A stretch of 64,000 bases of DNA. It comes from Winogradskyella echinorum (GTDB lineage Bacteria; Bacteroidota; Bacteroidia; Flavobacteriales; Flavobacteriaceae). The number at the start of each line of letters is the position of its first letter. The stretch's first letter is position 1. Shown in pieces: positions 43,428 to 54,017 of this stretch. The stretch spans positions 1,240,001 to 1,304,000 of the forward strand of contig NZ_JACOQD010000001.1 of assembly GCF_014297365.1 (NCBI RefSeq), in the 5' to 3' direction. The translations under genes were made by a program, and so were the position numbers. The notes beneath the pieces are model-generated. The model was given only the letters and a program-made list of their open reading frames with translations, ran no database searches and was not told the DNA's origin.

Positions 43428-46400
43428 TTATCTGTTTATATATATCCAAGCACTTCTTACTTGCGTACCACCTGCATATTCCATAGTGTAAAAGTAAGTA
43501 CCTACTGGTAGTTCTTTTCCATCATTGGTTTGTCCTACCCATTCATTAGTGTAATTCTTTTTAGAATATACTAGTGTACCATTTCTATTAAAAATTTCAA
43601 GCTTGGTCACATCAAAATTGCTAAGATCAAAACTATCGTTAATACCAGGTGATACTCCAGGTGAAATTCCTTGAGGGAAAACACATAAGTCTGGACCAAC
43701 AATTAATTCTAGATCTACTAAAGATCTACAACCTAAGAACCCATTGTTTGAAGCATTTATATCTTCAATTCGTACAACTAAAGTTTCTCCAGTTGATGTA
43801 TATATAGGACCCACAGGGTTAATAGCCTGATTAGCATCTGTTGTATTTGTATAATAGCTTATAGCATATTGATCTCCAAGATTTAGCGATGTTGTATATT
43901 CACCAAGATCGAATTCTTCACCTAAAGATGTTTGGCTATCACAAACAGAAATAGGCTCAAGATCTATATTTCCAGGATCTGTATATAAGTTTATAATTAC
44001 AATATCTGAAAAAGCTTCAGCACCACATTGATTATCATAAGCCTGTACTTGGTAATTATTAGATTCTGTTACTACTAAAGTAGAAGAAGTTTCTCCTTCC
44101 ATTACAAAACCATCTTTATACCAAACAAATTCATCTGCAAAAGGTGAGTTTGTTTCAATGGTTACAGAATCAAAACCACAAACATTAGCTTCTACTGGAG
44201 TAGCAGGATTAGAATCTGTATCTATAAATACAACTTCGTTACTTGTAATTTCAGCTGTAATTTCTGCCTCAATATTACCTCCACCAGTATTAGTTTGTTC
44301 AATAGTTATATCTCCAGCATTACCATTGAAGTTAGTAACTAATAACATATAAATTTCACCAGATTGAGCATTATCAATTGTAAGGTTTTCTACAGAAGCT
44401 GCAGAATAACTACAGTCTACGATATTACCAAACGGATAGAAATTAGGGTTTGTAGTATTGTTCGGACATGTTGGACAATCTTCTAATAAAATATCAGTAC
44501 AAGCTTGTTCAACAGAGGTGAAAGGTCCCCAAATCACAAAATCCACATCCAGACCATTTCCATTAGAATCTTGTTGGTTAATTTCAATTTCAATTAAACC
44601 AGGATCACCTATCTGAATAATATTCCAAGTTGGGTTAGGTGCTGTAAATAAACACGCTACTTGACCACTACTTGGTATTCCAATAATATTTGGTGTTGTA
44701 AGTGGACCTCCACCAACTGAACAGAAATTTTCAGCATTCTCACAAATAATATTTGTAGGTGCAGGTCTAATACATAAATCGAAAGTAGAAGTTTCAGGTT
44801 GACTACCTCCACTAAAAACTCTAATATAATAGGTTTCACCTATTGTTAATTGAGGTGTTACACTAGCATCATCATCAGAACAATATAATTCTGTTAAGGT
44901 TCCACATGAGCCACTATATACAGCGTGATCTATATTAAAGGTTCCACCTGTGATGTTAAGTATGGAAATGATTTGTAGCTCTGCTAAGGCTTCAAAAGTA
45001 AACCAAACATCATCATTTGTGCTACCAGTACAAGTACCATCAGGAACTCCAGAAGGTGTTGCTGCCAAAATAGTACCAGAAGTAACGTCATCACAAGTAC
45101 TAGTTGCATTAACAACAGCAGCAATTGCTCCAACACAATCATCATTGAGTGGTGGGCAAGCCAACACTTCAAAGTTTTCACTACTAATTACACAATTATT
45201 GTCTTGCTCATTGGTTACAAATACTTTTACAGTACTACCAAATGGGAATGGACCAGCTTGATACACCTGTGTTGCTGTAGCTTGTACTGTTGAAGTATCT
45301 AGATTATTTGAAATTTCTAAAGATGTAGCATCTCCTAAACTTGTAACATTTACATCTATATAAAATTGATCATTATCACAATCTGGCACTACAGTATAGT
45401 CTGCCTCAGGAAGTGTACACGTTAATTCTTGAATGTTTACTGTAAAATCAAGAGTTACACCCCAAGCACCGTCATAACATGGATCTGGCGTTGCTTGACC
45501 AAAATCAGCAGAGCCAATACGCATTCTATGCTCTCCTAATGTTGCTGTTAATGGCATTACAAAAGAGGCATCTAATGTGTGTGGATTACTACCACCTGTA
45601 GATTCTCCTTGGAAAACTAATTCTGATGCATCAAAGACAACATCATCATTAAAATCTATCCAAATATTAGTGTCATAAGAGAATGTATGGCCAAATTCTA
45701 TTTCTACTGTAGTATTAATACCTTGAAAAACATTAATAACAGGTGAAGTTTGATTTTCATACGTTACATCTCCTAAACTAGGGAAATCTATTATACCAAT
45801 AGTTACATTATTTACACCACTACCATCGTTACTTGAAGGTAAGGATTCGCAATAACCTACAAAGAATTGGAAAGGTCCAGCATAAGAACTTTCATTACCT
45901 GGTGCGCAAATCGCTTGAACATAAAACTCGTAACTTGTATCTGGATTTAAATTTGATAAAGTAAAAGGGTTTGTTGAAACACCTGCTTCAACAGTTCCTG
46001 TTCCTAAAGCAAAACCAGTTTCACCATATTCTATATTCCAAGCTGCTGAAGTTCCAGCTTCTGTCCAACTAACTTCTGCTGAAGTTAAGTCTATACTAGT
46101 AGCAGTTAAATCTGTTGGTTCTGGACAAGTTGGTATATTTCTAACTCTAAAATTATCTACAAAAACATCAATGTCTTCAGGGTCATTAACAGTACCTTCT
46201 GAAGCGTATATACCAAACTGTACAATTTGACCACTGTATGCTGTTAAATCTACTACTGGGTGTATACCAGGAATAGGAACTACAGAAGAGCTATCGTATA
46301 ATAATAATTCAGTCCAATTGGCTCCATTATCTGTAGTAATTAATAATTGTACGGTATCATCAGAACCTAATGGTTCAGTAGCTGTACTGCTATTCCAAGT

Positions 46401-48203
46401 TGTTATAGCAAAATCAAATTCTACTTGAAATGGACCACCAGTTAAGTCAAATTGTGGTGAAATAATCCAATCACTTTTAGAAGCAGCAAACAAGTTAATT
46501 TTATATGCTCCGTCATCTGTTCCAACATTAAGAAACTCATCAGCTGTCCATGAACCTGCACCTAAATCACCTGGACCAGTTGTTGCGTTACCACTATCTG
46601 CCTCTTCCCAACAATTTGGAGGAACAGTAGCAGTAACTGTAGTAAAGTTTTCAATATAATCTGGTACAAAAACATCACATAATGTTGTAAAAGTAAGTGG
46701 TCCCGTCCATCCGCTTAATTCAGCTCCACAATTTGCTTGCACATAAAAATCATAGCTTGTTACTGCACTTAAACTAGATGCGTCATACGGATTAGTAACA
46801 TTAGACGCAGTTGGTGTACTTGTTGGTGCCGTACCTGCAGGTACAATTTCAACATTCCATGATACTGCTGTACCACCTTGAGTCCAGCTAAATTCTGCAC
46901 TATTTGATGTTATAGCGTTAACCATTAGCATAGAAGGGTTAAAACAACTTGGAGCTTCATCGAAAGTAACATCATCAATTGCAATGTCATCATAAAAATC
47001 TCCAGTTTCAGTTTCAGAAAATGTGAATCGAGCTTGCACATCTCCAGTGATTGTTAAACTACCTAAGTCGATTATTTTGAGCTCCCAACCAACAGTATTA
47101 GTGTTAAAAGTTCCCATATCGTTCCAAGCAGCACCATCCCATACTTCAACGTTTAAATTACTATTTGCATTACCTTCGTTATCACTAATTTCGTAAAAAG
47201 AAAGTGCTGGCGTTGTTAAGCCACTTACATCTACCAATGGACTCGTTAATGTTCTTGGTCCATCATTTCCTGAGGCATCACTCCATGCAAAATAATTGTT
47301 AGACGCTGTACTTCCAGTTATAGTTCCATTATCACCTACATGGCTACCAGACGCATCATCATCAAACAACCAATTTTCACCTGTCATAGACCAACATAAT
47401 GGAATATCACCTGCATTTTCAAAATCTTCAGTAAATGGTGCAGTAAACGTTACACACTCAGTACCAAAAATAAAAGGTCCAACCCAAAGACTTAGGCCGT
47501 TTGCGGCGCAATCTGCTTGATAATATACATAATAAGTAGTTGCAGGTGTTAGAGTTGTTAAAGTTGTATTGGGTGAAGTTGTAATTGACAAAGCATTTTC
47601 TTCTTCTCCATTTCCAGGTGTAAAATCTGCACCACTATTATATTCAATATTCCATGAAGTTTCAGCATCTCCTGCAACCCAGTCTAAAATTGCTGAGTCT
47701 GAAGTTACACCCGATACGCTCATGCTAGAAGGTTCTATACATGAAGGACTTTCAAATAACGTTACAGTAATATTTGACCAATCTGCATTAGAACCACCAA
47801 AACTTTGGTTAAGTATTAAATCTATATAACCATCGGTTGTAGGATCGTAAATTGCAGTAAAATCACCTTCAAAGGTAAGGGTGGTATTTGCATTACTTCC
47901 AAGACCACCAGCAGTTGGTGGATCTATAAGAACAGCACCAGCAGTCGTTGTTACTGTAATATCAGCTTCACTAGACCAAGGATTTCCACCACCAGCGACC
48001 CAATCTACTGTTATAGAAAAGGAATCATACGATCCAGTAGTGGATGCTGTCACACCTGCTGCATTGGCTGCATCATTGAGGTTAATAGTAACAGGTGATC
48101 CTGAAGCTACATTTGTAGGGCCAACAATCGGAGCAAAGTCATATTGCGCACTAGCTGTTAGGAAAAACCCTAGCATAAATAAAATTAGAGTAATCTTTTT
48201 CAT
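43428..48203 (-). CDS. giant T9SS cargo adhesin with type-B (gliding motility-associated) C-terminal domain
   Basis: 1591 residues. A signal peptide (ends TASA) is followed by a jelly-roll-like region, then three fibronectin III-like units (starting at about 157, 417 and 692: PSCIEPSSM, PSCFNPSML, TCPEPTDLT). These alternate with two MAM-like folds. A GEVED domain (about 785-930), a PPC-like NDDCVGAI region (about 1015-1145) and Ig-like parts come next. The C-terminal domain at 1505-1591 (NDSFDLSNFDVTKLEIFNR...VGTYFYTMEYAGG) is type B. Predicted surface adhesin secreted by T9SS with the SprF-like protein next door. Confidence 0.9.
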   Translation of the reverse strand: MKKITLILFMLGFFLTASAQYDFAPIVGPTNVASGSPVTINLNDAANAAGVTASTTGSYDSFSITVDWVAGGGNPWSSEADITVTTTAGAVLIDPPTAGGLGSNANTTLTFEGDFTAIYDPTTDGYIDLILNQSFGGSNADWSNITVTLFESPSCIEPSSMSVSGVTSDSAILDWVAGDAETSWNIEYNSGADFTPGNGEEENALSITTSPNTTLTTLTPATTYYVYYQADCAANGLSLWVGPFIFGTECVTFTAPFTEDFENAGDIPLCWSMTGENWLFDDDASGSHVGDNGTITGSTASNNYFAWSDASGNDGPRTLTSPLVDVSGLTTPALSFYEISDNEGNANSNLNVEVWDGAAWNDMGTFNTNTVGWELKIIDLGSLTITGDVQARFTFSETETGDFYDDIAIDDVTFDEAPSCFNPSMLMVNAITSNSAEFSWTQGGTAVSWNVEIVPAGTAPTSTPTASNVTNPYDASSLSAVTSYDFYVQANCGAELSGWTGPLTFTTLCDVFVPDYIENFTTVTATVPPNCWEEADSGNATTGPGDLGAGSWTADEFLNVGTDDGAYKINLFAASKSDWIISPQFDLTGGPFQVEFDFAITTWNSSTATEPLGSDDTVQLLITTDNGANWTELLLYDSSSVVPIPGIHPVVDLTAYSGQIVQFGIYASEGTVNDPEDIDVFVDNFRVRNIPTCPEPTDLTATSIDLTSAEVSWTEAGTSAAWNIEYGETGFALGTGTVEAGVSTNPFTLSNLNPDTSYEFYVQAICAPGNESSYAGPFQFFVGYCESLPSSNDGSGVNNVTIGIIDFPSLGDVTYENQTSPVINVFQGINTTVEIEFGHTFSYDTNIWIDFNDDVVFDASELVFQGESTGGSNPHTLDASFVMPLTATLGEHRMRIGSADFGQATPDPCYDGAWGVTLDFTVNIQELTCTLPEADYTVVPDCDNDQFYIDVNVTSLGDATSLEISNNLDTSTVQATATQVYQAGPFPFGSTVKVFVTNEQDNNCVISSENFEVLACPPLNDDCVGAIAAVVNATSTCDDVTSGTILAATPSGVPDGTCTGSTNDDVWFTFEALAELQIISILNITGGTFNIDHAVYSGSCGTLTELYCSDDDASVTPQLTIGETYYIRVFSGGSQPETSTFDLCIRPAPTNIICENAENFCSVGGGPLTTPNIIGIPSSGQVACLFTAPNPTWNIIQIGDPGLIEIEINQQDSNGNGLDVDFVIWGPFTSVEQACTDILLEDCPTCPNNTTNPNFYPFGNIVDCSYSAASVENLTIDNAQSGEIYMLLVTNFNGNAGDITIEQTNTGGGNIEAEITAEITSNEVVFIDTDSNPATPVEANVCGFDSVTIETNSPFADEFVWYKDGFVMEGETSSTLVVTESNNYQVQAYDNQCGAEAFSDIVIINLYTDPGNIDLEPISVCDSQTSLGEEFDLGEYTTSLNLGDQYAISYYTNTTDANQAINPVGPIYTSTGETLVVRIEDINASNNGFLGCRSLVDLELIVGPDLCVFPQGISPGVSPGINDSFDLSNFDVTKLEIFNRNGTLVYSKKNYTNEWVGQTNDGKELPVGTYFYTMEYAGGTQVRSAWIYINR

Positions 48204-48427
48204 TATTAATCGGTTTGTTAAAAATTATTATCCCTCTATAATATCTTGATTATAAAGGAATTGAAATGTTAATAATAATAAGGGGCAGTTGATTGCATTA
48301 GCTACGTTGGTTAGTCGTGTTTTTCAATGCAGTACCGAATATATAAAAAATGGCTATTAACAAGATGTTAACAATGTTATAATAGATGAAGTGCTTTATT
48401 AATCGATAAAATGACTAAGGCATTTTT

Positions 48428-49381
48428 TTATGATGCCTTTAATACTATATACACAGGAAAATGGTCACTATAACCTCCTTTGTATTTTTTACCTACATAG
48501 GTTCTAAAAGGTTGTCCTTTATATTTGCCATGGTATTGTGTTAAGAATTTAGAGTTAAAGACATTTGCATGATCAAAACTTAGGGAGGTAGTATTAAGAT
48601 CAAAAAAGTTTGTTGAAAACAATATCTGGTCAAATTGATTCCATTGAAAATTATGGTTTAAGCTTCCTTTTTCTCGAGACCAAACGGTCTTGTAAGGGTT
48701 ATACAAATTATTCTCTTTTTCCATTGAGATGATACTGTTACTATTTGGGTTATCATTAAAATCTCCCATAACAATAATCTTAGCATTTGGTTCATCCTTT
48801 TTTAGCATAGAAATAATAGTGTTTACCTTATTTGCAGCTGCTATACGTTTGTACTCAGTTTCTTTTTCACCTTCTCTTCTAGATGACCAATGGTTAACTA
48901 TAATATAAACACTTTCATGGTGCAATTTGCCCTGAACCATAAGAATGTCTCTTGTGTAATCTTGTTCTCCTAATTCATTTTGAAGGTATACAGAAAAGGT
49001 TTCAGAATTTTCAACTTTAAAAACATCATTTTTATACAGTAGTGCTACATCTATACCACGCTCATCAGATGAATCGTAATGCACATAGCTGTAAGCTTCA
49101 TTAATTAAGTTTTTACTTCTAACCAAATCCGATAATACTTTACTGTTTTCAACTTCGGCCAATCCAATTATTGCAGGTGCAGTATTAGTCTTATCTTCTC
49201 CTATTTTTGAAATTACAGATCCTAATTTCATTAGTTTATTTTGGTAACGCTTTTGGGTCCATCTTTTTTTAGAAGTTGGTAAAAAGTCATCGTCATTAGT
49301 ATTGGGATCATTTTCTATATCGAACAAGTTTTCGATATTATAAAATGCAATGGAGAATTTATTAGAATCATTATTTGCCAT
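48428..49381 (-). CDS. endonuclease/exonuclease/phosphatase family protein
   Basis: 317 residues of the EEP superfamily. Motifs: NIENLFD (metal-binding Glu), AEVEN, NHWSSRREGE, MGDFNDNPNS and SDHFPVY at the C-terminus. No signal peptide is obvious. EEP proteins cleave nucleic acids or phosphoesters; the substrate here is not clear. Divergent from hflX with 71 bp between. Confidence 0.9.
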   Translation of the reverse strand: MANNDSNKFSIAFYNIENLFDIENDPNTNDDDFLPTSKKRWTQKRYQNKLMKLGSVISKIGEDKTNTAPAIIGLAEVENSKVLSDLVRSKNLINEAYSYVHYDSSDERGIDVALLYKNDVFKVENSETFSVYLQNELGEQDYTRDILMVQGKLHHESVYIIVNHWSSRREGEKETEYKRIAAANKVNTIISMLKKDEPNAKIIVMGDFNDNPNSNSIISMEKENNLYNPYKTVWSREKGSLNHNFQWNQFDQILFSTNFFDLNTTSLSFDHANVFNSKFLTQYHGKYKGQPFRTYVGKKYKGGYSDHFPVYIVLKAS

Positions 49382-49410
49382 GCAATAAATATATGATTTT
49401 AAAACCTTAT

Positions 49411-49437
49411 TTTGAATACAGCATTTGTTTAACTTTG
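49411..49437 (+). promoter_or_regulatory. promoter-like elements of hflX
   Basis: TTTG (49411-49414), 15 bp, TAACTTTG (49430-49437), 15 bp before the ATG. Both boxes are good but the spacing is shorter than the 19 bp seen elsewhere in the window. Confidence 0.5.
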
Positions 49438-49452
49438 TACTTTATATAGTAT

Positions 49453-50664
49453 ATGATAGAAAAAAAAGATATAGCACTAGAAAAAGTTGTTTTAATAGGT
49501 GTTGTTACACAAGATCAGGACGAAGAAAAGTCTAAAGAATACCTAGACGAATTAGAATTTTTAACTTATACGGCTGGCGGTGAAGTTATAAAACGTTACA
49601 CCCAAAAAATGGCGATGCCTAATCCAAAGACCTTTATTGGAACAGGGAAGATGGAAGATGTAAGGCATTTTGTTGAAGAAAATGATATAGGCACTGTAAT
49701 TTTTGATGACGAATTATCACCTGCACAAGAAAGAAATATAAGTAAGATTCTTAATTGTAAAATTCTAGATAGAACCAACCTCATTTTAGATATTTTTGCT
49801 CAACGCGCACAAACTAGTTATGCCAGAACACAAGTAGAATTAGCACAATGCGAATATTTATTACCTCGATTAAAAGGTATGTGGACACACCTCGAAAGAC
49901 AAAAAGGTGGAATTGGTATGCGTGGACCTGGTGAAACAGAGATAGAAACAGACAGACGTATTGTACGTGATAAAATTGCTTTATTAAAAGCTAAGATTAA
50001 AACCATTGATAAGCAGATGGCTGTGCAACGCGGTAATCGTGGTAAAATGGTTAGAGTCGCCTTAGTTGGTTATACCAATGTGGGGAAATCAACTTTAATG
50101 AATGTTATAAGTAAGAGCGATGTTTTTGCTGAGAACAAATTGTTCGCTACACTCGATACTACTGTGCGTAAAGTGGTTATTGGTAACTTACCTTTTTTAG
50201 TTAGTGATACTGTAGGTTTTATTAGAAAACTGCCAACACAGCTAGTAGAGTCTTTTAAAAGTACGCTCGATGAAGTAAGAGAAGCTGATTTATTATTACA
50301 TGTGGTAGATATTTCTCATACTAATTTTGAAGAACATATAGAATCGGTTAATCAGATTTTAGATGATATAGATAGTAAGGACAAACCAACTATTATGGTG
50401 TTTAATAAAATCGATGCTTATGAAGCCGAACCTTTTGATGAGGACGATTTAATAGCCGAGCGAACTGAGGCAAATTATTCTATTGAAGAATGGAAAAAAA
50501 CATGGATGTCTAGAGTGGGTGATAACGCCTTGTTTATATCAGCTTTAAACAAAGAAAATCTCGATGAATTTAGAAAGCGTGTTTATAAAGAAGTGAGAGA
50601 GATTCATATAACTCGTTTTCCTTACAATCATTTTCTATATCCAGACGTTGAAGATATAGAATAG
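49453..50664 (+). CDS. hflX: GTPase HflX
   Basis: A 403-residue GTPase. The N-terminal HflX domain has the family hallmarks TARTQVELAQCEYLLPRL-like (here SYARTQVELAQ) and GGIGMRGPGETEIE. The G domain has Walker A GYTNVGKST, G3 DTVGF and G4 NKID. HflX binds the ribosome and splits stalled ones under stress. It precedes the PBP gene by 14 bp. Confidence 0.96.
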   Translation: MIEKKDIALEKVVLIGVVTQDQDEEKSKEYLDELEFLTYTAGGEVIKRYTQKMAMPNPKTFIGTGKMEDVRHFVEENDIGTVIFDDELSPAQERNISKILNCKILDRTNLILDIFAQRAQTSYARTQVELAQCEYLLPRLKGMWTHLERQKGGIGMRGPGETEIETDRRIVRDKIALLKAKIKTIDKQMAVQRGNRGKMVRVALVGYTNVGKSTLMNVISKSDVFAENKLFATLDTTVRKVVIGNLPFLVSDTVGFIRKLPTQLVESFKSTLDEVREADLLLHVVDISHTNFEEHIESVNQILDDIDSKDKPTIMVFNKIDAYEAEPFDEDDLIAERTEANYSIEEWKKTWMSRVGDNALFISALNKENLDEFRKRVYKEVREIHITRFPYNHFLYPDVEDIE

Positions 50665-50678
50665 AAAACGTAGTCTAC

Positions 50679-52934
50679 ATGGATTTTAGAGTTTGGTTAA
50701 AAAAAATAACGAAAAATAAATGGGTAAAATGGATTGTAATTGTAATTACATCCATTTTATTATTTTTAGTTGGTTTGTATATTAGTATTTACTTTGGTTT
50801 TTTCGGAAAATTACCAACAACAGAAGATCTAAGTTCTATAAAACAAGAACAAGCAACACAACTATTAGATAAAAACGGAAAATTAATAGGTAAATATTAC
50901 ATCTTCGATAGACAGCCTGTGACTTTCAATGATTTACCTCAACATCTAATTGACGCTTTGGTTGCCACAGAAGATAGTAGATTTTATGAGCACGATGGTA
51001 TAGACAATATAAGTTTAATGCGTGTTTTTGTAAAGAATTTAATTCTTCAAGATAAATCTGCAGGTGGTGGAAGCACAATAACACTTCAACTTGCAAAAAA
51101 CTTGTATGGCAGAAAGAACTATGCCATGTTTAGTATGCTTATTAATAAGTTTAAAGAATCTATAATAGCAAAACGCATTGAAGAAATTTACTCTAAAAAC
51201 GAAATTCTAACGCTTTACCTTAATACAGTTCCTTTTTCTGATAATACTTATGGTATAGAAAGCGCATCGCTTAAATTTTTTAATAAAAGTGTAAATGAAT
51301 TATCTAAAAATGAAGCTGCTACTCTGGTAGGAACCTTAAAGGCAAATACCTATTATAACCCAAGATTGCATTTAGAACGATGCAAAGGTCGAAGAGATGT
51401 GGTACTAAATCAAATGGTTAACTACAATTATCTTTCAGTGGATTCTTTAGAATATTATACAAATCAAGAGCTCAAATTAGACTATCGTTCTTTTAATCAT
51501 GATGTTGGTGTAGCCCCTTATTTTAGAGAAGAAGTAAAGAAGCAGTTATTGGCTATTTTAGATTCCATAAAAACTCCAGATGGTGATTCTTATAATTTAT
51601 ATAAAGATGGTTTGGTAGTTCATACCACTTTAGATTATGAGATGCAAGAAATTGCCGAAACTGCAATGAAATCTCATGTAAGTAAACTGCAGCACGATTT
51701 TGAAGCATCATATGGTAAGAAAGCTCCTTGGAATCAGAATACAAAAATCTTGAAATCAGTTATAAACAATTTACCAGTTGTAAAGCGTTACAAGGCTTTA
51801 GGATTAAGTGATTCTCAAATTGAAGATTCCTTGAGTTTAAAACGCAATGTAGAATTATTTAGTTGGCAAGGTGATACTATTAGAAATATTTCTGCTATCG
51901 ACAGTTTAAGACATTATTTAAAGTTTTTAAACACAGGTATGCTGTCTATTGAGCCATCTACTGGTGCTGTGCGAACTTATATTGGTGGTATAGACTACCG
52001 ATTTTTTAAATACGATCATATTTCTCAAAGTGAACGGCAAGTGGGTTCTACCTTTAAACCCTTTGTTTATACTGCAGCCATTGAAGATGGTCTAGATCCA
52101 TGTACTTACTTTTCATTAAATGAAGTTACTTATACCAATTATAACGATTGGACGCCAAGCAATGCTGGAAGTAAGGAAGAAGACCCATATATTAATTACA
52201 CTTTAGAGAATGCTTTAAGTAATTCTGTAAACACTATTTCAGTTAAAGTTTTAGAGAAAGTTGGTATACCTAAAGTATTAGAACAGGTAGAAAAATTAGG
52301 AATTTCTAAAGAACTGCCAAATAAACCCTCATTGGCACTAGGTGTTGGTGAAATTAATCTAAAAGAATTAACTGGTGCCTATGCTAGTTATGTAAATAAC
52401 AGTAAAGCAGTAAAACCCTTCTATATCACTAAAATTGAAGATAAATTTGGAAATGTTATTGCTAGTTTTAATCCAGACGTTTCTAAAAAACAAGCTTTTA
52501 GTAATTATACAAGACAAGTAATGTTAGAAATGATGAAATCTACTGTAAATAAAGGCACAGCATCAAGATTAAGAAATACTTACGGGTTAAATAATGCTAT
52601 AGCTGGCAAAACAGGTACCACACAACATAATAGAGATGGATGGTTTGTAGCACTAACGCCAAATTTAGTGACCATTACTTGGGTTGGCAATGATAACCAT
52701 AGTATCGGTTTTAAATCGACTGCAATAGGACAAGGATCAAATTCAGCATTACCAATTTTTGCTAAGTTTTATCAGAAGCTCAATAAGGATAAAAGGTTTG
52801 ATAAAATTACAAACGCTAAATTTGAAACAACAACTGAAGATGTTTTAGAAGATTTAAGTTGTGAGCCTACAAAACGTGATGGGTTTATAAAGCGCTTATT
52901 TAAGAAAAAGAATAAAAAGAAGAAGTTTAATTAA
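50679..52934 (+). CDS. class A penicillin-binding protein (PBP1A type)
   Basis: 751 residues. One N-terminal membrane helix (about 17-40). A GT51 transglycosylase follows, with Glu98 in ATEDSRFYEHDG and GGGSTITLQLAKN. The transpeptidase has Ser457-x-x-Lys460 (GSTFK), SNSVNT (SxN) and KTGTT. A short basic tail (KKKNKKKKFN) ends the protein. It polymerises and cross-links peptidoglycan in the periplasm. Co-directional with hflX. Confidence 0.95.
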   Translation: MDFRVWLKKITKNKWVKWIVIVITSILLFLVGLYISIYFGFFGKLPTTEDLSSIKQEQATQLLDKNGKLIGKYYIFDRQPVTFNDLPQHLIDALVATEDSRFYEHDGIDNISLMRVFVKNLILQDKSAGGGSTITLQLAKNLYGRKNYAMFSMLINKFKESIIAKRIEEIYSKNEILTLYLNTVPFSDNTYGIESASLKFFNKSVNELSKNEAATLVGTLKANTYYNPRLHLERCKGRRDVVLNQMVNYNYLSVDSLEYYTNQELKLDYRSFNHDVGVAPYFREEVKKQLLAILDSIKTPDGDSYNLYKDGLVVHTTLDYEMQEIAETAMKSHVSKLQHDFEASYGKKAPWNQNTKILKSVINNLPVVKRYKALGLSDSQIEDSLSLKRNVELFSWQGDTIRNISAIDSLRHYLKFLNTGMLSIEPSTGAVRTYIGGIDYRFFKYDHISQSERQVGSTFKPFVYTAAIEDGLDPCTYFSLNEVTYTNYNDWTPSNAGSKEEDPYINYTLENALSNSVNTISVKVLEKVGIPKVLEQVEKLGISKELPNKPSLALGVGEINLKELTGAYASYVNNSKAVKPFYITKIEDKFGNVIASFNPDVSKKQAFSNYTRQVMLEMMKSTVNKGTASRLRNTYGLNNAIAGKTGTTQHNRDGWFVALTPNLVTITWVGNDNHSIGFKSTAIGQGSNSALPIFAKFYQKLNKDKRFDKITNAKFETTTEDVLEDLSCEPTKRDGFIKRLFKKKNKKKKFN

Positions 52935-52937
52935 AAC

Positions 52938-52972
52938 AAAAAAACCTGTCGAGAAATTGACAGGTTTTTTTT
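52938..52972. terminator. bidirectional intrinsic terminator
   Basis: AAAAAACCTGTC pairs with GACAGGTTTTTT around an 8-base loop, with A- and T-runs outside, between the convergent PBP and DUF3078 genes. Confidence 0.9.
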
Positions 52973-52990
52973 ATGGTTAAAAAGTTTTAT

Positions 52991-53902
52991 TTAGAAAGCG
53001 TAGCTTAAACCAATTGTGTAGTAAGACTGTAACTTATTATCAGCATCTTTTAAGTCAACACCTTGAAAGTTTGCAGCTTCTTGCTTGTTGCTTCTTAAAG
53101 CAAAATCAAAACCTACACCAATCATTTTCCATAATGTATAGCTGAAAGAGTTGGTCCAAGTAAAGTTAGAAAGGTCTCCATCTTTATAACTCTGAAAAGT
53201 AGAGAAATTAGTTTTAAAATTAATTGCACCAATTTGTCTAGTATAATCAGCTACGATTTTAGCACCTGCAGAAGAATCGAAGGCTGCATCATTATCAGCA
53301 AATACAAAGTTGTAGTTTAATGGGTGAATTACAACAATTAAATTTTCAATAGGAGTCCAAGTAGCACCAACACCAATATCTAAGAATCCAGGATCATTAA
53401 AATTATCTAATAATGTTGTTCTGTATTCTGCTAAACCAGATACAGCCCATGTTTTACTAATATTACGACCATAAAGAGACGAAATATTAAATACGTCTGT
53501 AGTTGGGTTAAAATCGTCATCAGCATCTGTACCGTTATCTTTATCGTCTAATTTAACCCAATTTAAATTAGCTGTAAGTGCGTTTCTCCAGAAATACTTT
53601 TCCTCAATCTTGTTTGCAAATACGTTTGCAGTAATACCAATATTACCAGACACGTTATTTGGAGTGCCTTGAGAATACCAATCACTGAAGTTAGATAAAC
53701 TTCCGCCTATAGTACCAAAAGCACCTTTGCGCCATCCTGGTAAAGCATCGATTTGAGCTTGTATTGCATTAGCTTCACCCTGAAATTTATCTGCTTCAGC
53801 CTGTTTTTCAGCTTTTTGAGCTTGTAACTCTTCTTTTGTTTGAGCATAACCAAAAGTAACGCCTAACATTAAAATTGCTATTAATAATAATTTTTTGTTC
53901 AT
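52991..53902 (-). CDS. DUF3078 domain-containing outer membrane protein
   Basis: 303 residues. A signal peptide (ends GYAQ) is followed by a short coiled-coil (KEELQAQKAEKQAEADKFQGEANA) and a DUF3078 beta-barrel-like region starting PGWRKGAFGTIGGSLSNFSDWYSQG and ending in F (YTIGLSYAF). The family is common in Flavobacteria near suf genes and is of unknown role. It has its own -7 element (53931-53938). Confidence 0.88.
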   Translation of the reverse strand: MNKKLLLIAILMLGVTFGYAQTKEELQAQKAEKQAEADKFQGEANAIQAQIDALPGWRKGAFGTIGGSLSNFSDWYSQGTPNNVSGNIGITANVFANKIEEKYFWRNALTANLNWVKLDDKDNGTDADDDFNPTTDVFNISSLYGRNISKTWAVSGLAEYRTTLLDNFNDPGFLDIGVGATWTPIENLIVVIHPLNYNFVFADNDAAFDSSAGAKIVADYTRQIGAINFKTNFSTFQSYKDGDLSNFTWTNSFSYTLWKMIGVGFDFALRSNKQEAANFQGVDLKDADNKLQSYYTIGLSYAF

Positions 53903-53930
53903 AATAAATTGTGTTAATTTTTATAAGTTG

Positions 53931-53961
53931 CAAATATAAGTTTAATTGATTTCTATCTAAA
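53931..53961 (-). promoter_or_regulatory. promoter of the DUF3078 gene
   Basis: Minus strand TTTA (53961-53958), 19 bp, TATATTTG (53938-53931), 28 bp before the ATG. The -7 box is perfect; the -33 box deviates by one base. Confidence 0.6.
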
Positions 53962-54017
53962 AGTTTGAAATCACTTTTTAGACCATAAAATTTACTCAAA
54001 GTCACACTTTTAGAGTT

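Noticed and set aside
43428..48249. Several long plus-strand frames (for example 47881-48249 and 44950-45261) opposite the giant adhesin gene
   Set aside because: They are antisense shadows of a Thr/Ser-rich repeat protein with a complete domain series on the minus strand; their translations show no family features.
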